A DNA stretch of 14,452 nt from Saccoglossus kowalevskii (lineage: Eukaryota > Hemichordata > Enteropneusta > Harrimaniidae), in contig NW_003142895.1 in the NCBI RefSeq assembly GCF_000003605.2, forward strand, positions 32,126 to 46,577. The letters run 5' to 3'. A program made the translations under genes and the position numbers. The notes beneath the pieces were generated by a model, which worked only from the letters and a program-made list of their open reading frames with translations, was not told the DNA's origin and ran no database searches. The first letter of the stretch is position 1. The number at the start of each line of letters is the position of its first letter. Shown piece by piece: positions 7,896-14,452 of the stretch.

Positions 7896-8601
7896 AACAA
7901 TGTTCTCGACACAACAAATTATGCCGTGCATACAAGCTGCGACCAAAATCACAGGGAGCCCAGAAACTATGATCAACTGTACGCAGTCCTTATGAGCGGG
8001 GGGAGGAATCGTCTGGTCTCTTGTGTACGAAATAGACAAGAGATGAAGGCTCATTTTTTTTAAATTAGAAAAAACAGACGAATAGAATAAACATAAATCT
8101 ATAAAAAATACCAGGTTGAAGAATATTAGTTGCTCTTTCAAATTTTGCCAAAGGCTTACCTATATTTTACCGATATCTGCAGAATAAATCAAGAAAACTA
8201 CACAAATTGATTTATGAATAATAAACGGTTGGCTCAAACGCATGGAACAGTTGAAGGCGTGGCCTATTCAGAATGTGTGAATAACCAATCATAAGGCTGG
8301 TTATGAACCAAACCGAGTGTAAGACTCGGTTAGCCTCGCTCAACTGGTTTGTAACCAGTCTTGGGATTGGTTCTTGACAAATTGGTTCAAGACTTCATCA
8401 TACCATTACCTACAAATATAGTTTAAAATAGACGCCCCGTTGTCTATCGTCCATCATTTTTGGCCAGAAGTGACACAACATTTCACTTTATCATGAAACA
8501 ATTGTAATTTTGGTATGTTTGTAGGCATAAGTCATTTGCTTGCTTCGATGTCGTCGTACTTTCTTCCGACAAAAAGCAAAGATCGTTACAATTGTTATGG
8601 T
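7896..8601 (-). other. Presumed 3' UTR of the tachykinin receptor gene
   Basis: This stretch lies between the receptor TGA and the candidate AATAAA. It contains the nested inverted repeat at 8283-8372 and a T8 run near 8056. A minus-strand open frame of 88 codons (7875-8141) lies inside, but I cannot assign it to any family. Confidence 0.35.
8283..8372. repeat. Nested imperfect inverted repeat (potential long hairpin)
   Basis: The outer arms of 21 bases are at 8283-8303 and 8352-8372 and pair at 18 of 21 positions (AACCAATC...CTGGTTA against its complement). Inside lies a perfect 7-bp stem, AACCGAG/CTCGGTT (8311-8317 and 8325-8331), with a 7-base loop. A palindromic remnant of a non-autonomous DNA transposon and an RNA structure in the receptor 3' UTR are both possible. 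Confidence 0.7.
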
Positions 8602-8794
8602 TCAAAGCGTATTCTCCAGCATGGATTCGTCGACCGTTGTTTTCATGTCTGATCCGTTCCTCATCAACTTCATCCCCTGACTGGTACTATACGTGCCGCT
8701 CAGAGTTGTTGGTCGTTGAGAATCGACCCGTTCATCTTGCGCCCATTTGAAACACGGCAGCCAACGAAGGGCCTTCCTGAAGCCGCGCCGGAAT
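8602..8794 (-). CDS. TKR: Tachykinin receptor-like GPCR, last coding exon (helix 8 and C-tail)
   Basis: The acceptor 'ctcttacag' on the minus strand is followed by one base that completes the split Arg codon (AG|A) of the previous exon. Then come 63 codons and TGA (8602-8604). The start, 'FRRGFRKALRWLPCF', is the amphipathic helix 8 that follows the 'LNDR' end of TM7 in tachykinin receptors; vertebrate members have FRLGFKxAFRW here. The Cys in 'LPCF' is at the usual palmitoylation position. The remaining tail of about 48 residues is rich in Ser and Thr ('PTTLSGTYSTSQG', 'NGSDMKTTVDES') and ends 'MLENTL'; such tails carry kinase and arrestin sites. The exon lacks an early Met. The reading frame, the phase match and the family-typical sequence make it secure, although it lies 2.1 kb from its neighbour. 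Confidence 0.92.
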
Positions 8795-8862
8795 CTGTAA
8801 GAGAATAAATGCGTTTCACTTATTCAAGGACATATTGAAAACGACATTTTGACTAAGTAAGT

Positions 8863-8926
8863 CGTCATATCCGCCATGATGTGCGTGTACGTCATTAATG
8901 TCGCCTTACGTCATCAAATCCGCCAT
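8863..8926. promoter_or_regulatory. Cluster of CRE-like and CCGCCAT motifs in the last intron
   Basis: The octamer TACGTCAT occurs at 8888-8895 and 8907-8914, and resembles CREB/ATF half-site contexts. CCGCCAT occurs at 8871-8877 and 8920-8926; the second lies in ATCCGCCATTTTG, which on the other strand fits a YY1-type AAAATGGCGG. CGTCAT precedes each CCGCCAT at a similar distance, so this may be a diverged duplication and not a true enhancer. Confidence 0.25.
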
Positions 8927-9550
8927 TTTGCTTAATAGTTACACCATAACTTCATTGCTGTATTTTTTCACATTGAGAGTATTTAGAAATCCTGAGAAGG
9001 GTATAGAAACTTGTATTACAGGGTGATGACCGTGTGAGTTGAAGAACTACTCCGAGATCCATGTGTTTTGTTAGTACAAAATGTGTTAGTGTGTGAAATG
9101 GTTGATGTTCGCGAAATATAATTATCATCTTATATTACCGTACACGATTATGAACTTTGCACACGTAGTTTTTAGGTTATATAAGACGTCGTAAGCTTGG
9201 TGAACTGTTCACGTGAGCATGTGATTGGATATATGAATACTAACTTCCAAGTGTCTACAAGAAATGACGGACACTTCGGAGTGGCTTCAGCACAGTAAGT
9301 GCAAATGTGAACATTGTGTATGTAGTAAGGAATGTGCAGAAACATAATGAACTCTTAGTAACAAACTTAAACATTAGATCTCGTATTGAATAATATTGCC
9401 AAAGATTTCGCTCAGTTTATAAAATATTAAATGAAAATAAATGAACTTGATTAACTTAAAATTTATCTGTACTCGTGAAAGTAATTTATCCGTAATAAAC
9501 CATAAGCGACTGTATACCAAATAATATAAATCATGATATCAGAGGATTTA

Positions 9551-9640
9551 GCCGCTGGTGGCGCACTAAAATTTAGTCAACATACTCACATTTGCTTACT
9601 GAACTGTCCACGTGAATAAATAGTGGCGCCACCAACGGCC
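9551..9640. repeat. Short inverted repeat, MITE- or fold-like
   Basis: GCCGCTGGTGGCGCACTA (9551-9568) is matched by the reverse complement of TAGTGGCGCCACCAACGGC (9621-9639), with one mismatch and one extra base. A small palindrome, ACTAAAATTTAGT, overlaps the first arm. The arms are much more GC-rich than the surroundings, which suggests a mobile-element fragment. Confidence 0.55.
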
Positions 9641-10926
9641 TGATGTGAGACGAGGGTGGTCATGCATGCATTAAATTGTGTACAATTCACAAGCATGAGC
9701 CGGATTCTGATTGATTGGTAGGATACAATGGTTAAAGTTCATTCAAGAATTAGGATATTTTACAAAAATACTAGTAAATAAAATTGCTGGAACGTGTTGT
9801 GATTCAAGACAGTAAGGTAGAGTGGATATAATGTGTATATGTATATAAGTATTTTATTTAACAATTAGCATTTAGCAGGGGGGTCGTGACACTTTGCAGT
9901 GAGAACCAGTGTGACTGACGTGCCAACGGGATTCTAAAGTGTTTATAAAAGTGTTTATAAGTTAAAGTAGCTTTGTTTAAATTTACCCGTTAATCAAAAT
10001 TCCCTATATATGTATTATACATGTAACTAAATGAGACGTGCAAAAAATTGAATGATAGAGAGTGTGATTTATGAAAAAAATGTGATTGATTAACATATAT
10101 ACTAACTTATATGAAATAATCTCACATAACTCTTTAAAGCCGAGAAGCTCATTGAATCTACTACTTCCCCCAGAAGCTATTTCACTAATGCCCAAATAAT
10201 TAAAAAATAGCAGACAACCGGTTAGTAAATATCAATTCAGGCACGATCTAAAACCTTGTGCTCTACATGATGTCTTAATGTAATGGTTTCATCAAAAAAT
10301 GGTCATGCAATTTATTCACATTGCATAGGGGAGCATACGACGAGGGACAAAACGACCAACAAGAAACGAGCTTTGCTTTCACACTCGTGACATCATCTTA
10401 TTTCTGATCGCGGATACGTCATGTACTCGGCTTTTGTATGCCACTTTTGTGTATCCCAACGATTTGTTCCATTCGTCCGAGCTAGAGTGTACACATGGAA
10501 GCAAATGGAAAACTTTCTTGAATCCTGTTCTAAAGCTATAAATGAATGGAGTAAAGCCTTGGAAGGCTGATAGTATATGATAAACAGAGAGTTAAATTTA
10601 ATTATATGAAGGAAACAATGTAATCTTGCCTATTCTCAGAAGAAGGGATTTAGACATAATAATGCGCTGATGGAAAGTTCACCGGAAAGACGGCCAACTT
10701 TGACTGTCTGTGCAATAATATGGCGATTGTATGAAAAACTTTCTATGAACCAAACCAAGTTTGTTAATGTATTCTGAGCAGGATGGTTTTTTATGTAGTA
10801 GCCGTTAATAGCGTCGATAATCTCCACAACCTCTCGCAATTAAACCTTCAAGTACTTAGCTTCATATGCTAAAGGTAACGTCATTGCATAGTTACCAGAA
10901 TATATATGATGTGGGTGACAACTTAC

Positions 10927-11126
10927 CTATCGTTCAGCCAACAGTAGATGAACGGATTGTACATTGAATTGCTCATTCCCAACCAAAACACAACCATGTA
11001 AATCTCACGGGCATTAGGATGACTATACAATACATCGCTGTAACTTCGTCCCAGTAGGAAGTAGACATGAACCGGAAGCCAGCAGATTGCAAAGATAACA
11101 ACGACTAAAATCATCATTTTCACAAC
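10927..11126 (-). CDS. TKR: Tachykinin receptor-like GPCR, TM6-TM7 exon
   Basis: This exon is 200 bases: 66 codons plus AG of a split Arg codon. The acceptor is 'gcatacag' and the donor is GTAAGT. It opens with 'VVKMMILVVVIFAICWLP', which covers the end of intracellular loop 3 and TM6. The 'FAICWLP' toggle-switch block is identical to that of vertebrate tachykinin receptors. Extracellular loop 3 ('GRSYSDVLYSHPNAREIY') is followed by TM7 with 'WLGMSNSMYNPFIYCWLND'. This contains the NPxxY motif as NPFIY, and Met-Ser-x-x-Met-Tyr-Asn-Pro is a tachykinin receptor signature. The receptors couple mainly to Gq at the plasma membrane of neurons and target tissues. The leucokinin and NPY families fit the TM6 and TM7 blocks less well. 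The exon is intact. Confidence 0.95.
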
Positions 11127-12530
11127 CTGTATGCAAAACAGGTAAACGTCATTACATATCGTACAATTTTTGGGGGGTCACACATATCGACGTCTGTTGC
11201 AACGACGAATACTTACATTTGGTCAAATACATTTTATTGTGCTTTATTTCAAATAAAAAGGGTATTCCATTTAAATATATATAGGTGAATGAATAAATTA
11301 AGGGACTGCACAATGGCTAGTGGCAATAATCTGATTCATTGTACATCAAGGATAATCTCCATGTTATATAACGTGTTAGCATCTCAGTTAAAACAGTCTT
11401 GCTGGATTTGTATGAGCTTTCCTTAAATTCACACTGTTCTCTATATAAGCTGTCAAATGTATCCACATGACTAGTAACACATACTACACTCTCACTGCAG
11501 TCATATGGATACCCAAACAACCTACCAAAATATTGTTGTAGCACACTCTGAGAGAGTTCAGAGATAGTCGCCAAACTTATGCAGTAAAAGATTCGCTCGT
11601 ATACTAAACTGACGTATATGGTGGTCAATATCTACGACATCTTTAAGATTAATATGACACAGGTAATTAAACTACATTTACGATGCACAAATGTACTGCC
11701 AGGATACGAAATAGAATATTACGTCGAGACAGGAATATTAATTAACAATAATCTTTATAGTGTTCATTGACTTACAGCTCACAAACACGAATACATTTAC
11801 GTACTTTTAGGGCGCTTTGATATCATCGGCAAAACTTAGTTGATGACAATGGAGTCGTCGACATGACAACCGCAAAATTGACTATTACGACACATATATC
11901 GTCGATGCAATAAGGTGAAAATATCCCGCCTTACTTAAATCCATTTGATATATATTTTTACTGAGGGTATCAGATCATTGTCCCCCAGGATATTTTGTTT
12001 TGATTATGGAATGCATGTTTACGGTTCATTCGTATTAATGCCGTTCATGAATCCCAGTATTAACGTGCGGGGAATGAAATTACCACGGCGTGGAAAGCCT
12101 ATTTGCGTGGCATATCCTCTTAACATTCACAATATTATGAAACCTGATTTGCTGTGATCTGGCACTATCACGTATACATCACTTACATGTAATGTTGCTA
12201 ATGCTCAACAGCTGAGGCATCATAATTCATAAAATTTCATTTTAATGTCGAAGTTAGTATATACCAACTGTCTTCATAATTAATGAATCAGTGACGTGTA
12301 TTCTGTATACGTTTACCCCTGTTGCAACAATCATCTAAGAAACGCTCAAAGTCACTTGATACGACAGTTGATTGCCAAGAACAACTAGCGTACGGTGGTT
12401 GATAATTACTTTGATATATTCACTTCTTTACCCTGAGTTTTATATATCTTTCTCCCATGTGTATTTAGTTGTGTCTTTGAATTATAACTACAATTATTGA
12501 TACGTTATATTATTTCTACAATATTCATAC
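11127..12530 (-). other. Receptor intron between TM5 and TM6-7 exons (1404 bp)
   Basis: The donor is GTATGA (12530 downwards) and the acceptor is CATACAG (ending 11127). The phase is 0, between Lys and Val of 'KRK|VVKMM'. No known gene is inside. A 103-codon minus-strand open frame (11317-11628) and a 70-codon plus-strand frame (11945-12157) have no similarity I can name. Confidence 0.88.
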
Positions 12531-12681
12531 CTTTCTTTTTGCATTTAACTGCTCTCTATGTCTGTTTGATATCTCCCCAGGAGCTTGACTGCCCCATAGC
12601 TTAATACCAATGATACTATAAGACACGCCTTGAGCAATCAACGGTAGGAAGTACGTGGCCACCATGAAACTGAAGCTGTAC
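12531..12681 (-). CDS. TKR: Tachykinin receptor-like GPCR, TM5 exon
   Basis: This exon is 151 bases. Its first G completes the split Trp codon (TG|G) of the upstream exon and its last codon is Lys. The acceptor is 'tatatgcag' and the donor is GTATGA. The protein runs from the end of extracellular loop 2 through TM5 ('FSFMVATYFLPLIAQGVSYS'), with the TM5 Pro of class A receptors in 'FLPL'. It then enters intracellular loop 3, 'GIKLWGSQAPGEISNRHREQ', ending 'LNAKRK'. Vertebrate neurokinin receptors read GITLWASEIPGDSS...AKRK at this point, and this is the most diagnostic loop for the family. Both exon borders fall where, as I recall, vertebrate TACR genes have introns, with a similar exon size. 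The exon is intact. Confidence 0.95.
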
Positions 12682-14058
12682 CTGCATATATACAAAGTAA
12701 AACTGTACTTGACGTTGTATTTCACTTTCTGTCGTATCCGACAAAAGCAGCTGTCTGTGTATTAATAATTGTTTCATGACTTCATTCACTCACACCATGA
12801 TCAAAACTACTTTGAAATTGTGCCAATTGTGTACACATCTCTATCTGTACATATTTCTATGTAGTATAGTAGAAATCAAAAGCATTTGGGTACATGGAAC
12901 ATAGCGACTATAGCAACATATTGCAACTCGCACATCGAAATATCTCGTAACATTAGCATCTACCATCAATTGTAACATTTCATCGAATCCTACCGCCATA
13001 AACCCAATAATTTTTGAGTCGAGGTAGATTAAGAATCTGGAAAAATTTCAAAAAATGTCAATTGATATATGTTTGAATAAAAACGCATTATTTTAGCGTC
13101 CGGCGTATGATATAATCGCATCGTCTAGCAGAATTTATGCAGACACATTTTTATGATCGCTTTATCAGTTCCAAATGAAACACTACACCATTTTGTCAAT
13201 ACATTTTATATTACAGCTGTGCTTCCTAGCATAGCCTATAGTCCCGTATACGAGGCGAAATAACCAGAATTACGACTCCAGCGCCGTTACTCTAAATCTT
13301 GGTCATAAACTTATACATCGGTCGAACGTGTGTAAAATGCTATCTTGTCACGCAGAAACAAACTTAGTCTAATTATTGACGTATAATTAGACTATACGTA
13401 TATACTTTTCGTATCACTCTTATATCACGTGTTATGTTTTATATTAAACCTATACAGTTAAACTATCTTTATTAACGGATAGGCAATTTAAATTAAAGTT
13501 GTGAGTTGTGTTTCACTATTTGTCTCCAAGTGTAAATTAAATATAAATTAAATCAGAATTTATTCATGGCAAAATTCCCCCTTCATTACGAAATCCAGCG
13601 TTATGCGTGAAATCGAACATTGCATTTTGATGAAGTAATTATATCTCAACGCGATAGTCCCCTCTGAAACATATGCATTTCGACGCAGAACTATATAACA
13701 AAGAAATTCAAGTTCAAAATCAAATTTCACGCAATATGCGAAATCTCGCAGTGCACTAAAAATCCCCTAATGACGGAGGCAATAAAACGTATCTAAGAAT
13801 AACAAAATGATTCGGGAAACTGTTTGAAGCAGGGAATGCAATGATATACACGGATATCGTTCAGGTAATTTAACTTCCGCTATAACTCGCCTTCTCATTG
13901 TACAGATACACATACAAGCATTTTGTAAGCTTAGATGCAATACCGTTAACGTTTATTAATATTTCAAACTTTGTGATTGCAGGATAATACTAATATCACT
14001 AGTATTCCGACCTTCATTTTATAACTCATAATATCATGCTATTATAAAGAAGACTTAC
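12682..14058 (-). other. Receptor intron between TM2-ECL2 exon and TM5 exon (1377 bp)
   Basis: The donor is GTAAGT (14058-14053) and the acceptor is TATGCAG (ending 12682). It splits a Trp codon after its second base. It is AT-rich with no gene. It contains a perfect 12-bp inverted repeat (13365-13394) and a perfect 10-bp inverted pair TGCGTGAAAT / ATTTCACGCA (13604-13613 and 13724-13733), possibly the remains of a small transposon. Confidence 0.88.
13365..13394. repeat. Perfect 12-bp inverted repeat with 6-base spacer
   Basis: TAGTCTAATTAT (13365-13376) and ATAATTAGACTA (13383-13394) are exact reverse complements around TGACGT. This is an unusually long perfect stem for an intron of this base composition. 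Confidence 0.9.
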
Positions 14059-14452
14059 CAGAAGTACCAAGCTCCATAATTTTCTTGGTCGGGCCATATT
14101 GTGGCACATACTCTTCGTACGTGGATGGGTGTGTCCGTTATCGCAAGAGGAGGACATGCACTAAAGTCGATATTGGTAAATATAAGCCATGGGAGGGCGA
14201 TTGCGGCTGACGCAATCCACACGACGGCGATAATCGTTTTAGCGAGAACATTAGACATCCTCGGTCTCATGGGGTGAACTATCGCGATATATCTGTCTAT
14301 ACTTATAGCCATTAGGGTGAATATACTTGAAGCTACTGTTAATGGTGAGATAAATCGTACGATCTTGCAATAAGCATTCCCAAAATACCAATCGTTTCGG
14401 AGGACGTAGCTGAAAGTGAACGAGATATTGAAAATCGCGTTTAGGGCATCGG
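14059..14452 (-). CDS. TKR: Tachykinin receptor-like GPCR, TM2-TM4-ECL2 exon, cut by window edge
   Basis: This exon gives 130 codons plus TG of a split Trp codon, with donor GTAAGT; it continues beyond 14452. Numbering the visible residues from 1, TM2 starts at Asp1 of 'DALNAIFNISFTF', the allosteric sodium position, where neurokinin receptors have Glu. Extracellular loop 1 is 'RNDWYFGNAYC', with the TM3 Cys28 that pairs with ECL2 Cys115. TM3 ends in DRY (52-54, at 14289-14297), followed by 'IAIVHPMRPRMS'. TM4 has Trp78 and Pro87. ECL2 is long and carries an extra Cys99 ('FSACPPLA') before 'RRVCATIWPD', the conserved tachykinin receptor segment (RVVCMIEWPE in vertebrates). The exon is open throughout. 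Missing from the window are the N-terminus, TM1 and the start of TM2. The family assignment is secure; the exact subtype is not. Confidence 0.95.

Larger units (their letters stand above)
8795..10926 (-). other. Receptor intron between TM6-7 exon and last exon (2132 bp)
   Basis: The donor is GTAAGT (10926-10921) and the acceptor is TTACAG (ending 8795). The intron splits an Arg codon after its second base. I find no gene inside. It contains a CRE-like/CCGCCAT cluster (8863-8926), an inverted repeat (9551-9640), a 12-bp tandem duplication of AAAGTGTTTATA (9936-9959) and AT-rich sequence. Confidence 0.88.

Noticed and set aside
11945-12157. A 70-codon plus-strand frame in a receptor intron
   Set aside because: It is antisense to the gene, short, and without recognisable motifs or splice signals.

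Overview
The window is animal nuclear DNA. It has spliced exons with GT/AG borders, long AT-rich introns, a decayed LTR retrotransposon and a tandem satellite-like array. It holds two real blocks, both on the minus strand, separated by the array. The phylum cannot be fixed from the sequence. The receptor and the retroelement type fit an invertebrate bilaterian, possibly a deuterostome, but this is inference.

1-4339 (minus): the 5' three quarters of a degenerate Ty3/gypsy-type LTR retrotransposon. Read 5'->3' on the minus strand it has one LTR (4339-3931), a perfect 18-nt tRNA-Pro-type primer binding site, a leader, gag with a zinc knuckle, an aspartic protease (DTGAS), an integrase (HHCC, D-D35-E, GPF module) and then reverse transcriptase (D...YIDD). 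Integrase therefore precedes reverse transcriptase. That is the Ty1/copia order, but the proteins are Ty3/gypsy-like, which is the hallmark of the Gmr1-like group. RNase H and the other LTR would lie left of base 1. Many frameshifts and stops show that it is dead.

4478-6912: four head-to-tail units of about 470-785 bp. Three of them end in a module that resembles the 3' half of 5S rRNA, including its internal control region. The first copy is followed by a T9 run.

6913-7889: AT-rich DNA with no gene that I can recognise.

7890-14452 (minus): the 3' part of a class A GPCR gene of the tachykinin (neurokinin) receptor family. Four coding exons are visible: TM2 to extracellular loop 2 (14452-14059, cut by the window edge), TM5 (12681-12531), TM6-TM7 (11126-10927), and helix 8 plus cytoplasmic tail to the TGA stop (8794-8602). 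All three splice junctions keep the reading frame, giving about 311 residues without the N-terminus and TM1. The last exon has no Met-initiated ORF of note and is easy to miss. A possible 3' UTR runs to an AATAAA at 7895-7890. The introns hold no recognisable genes, only several short inverted or direct repeats.
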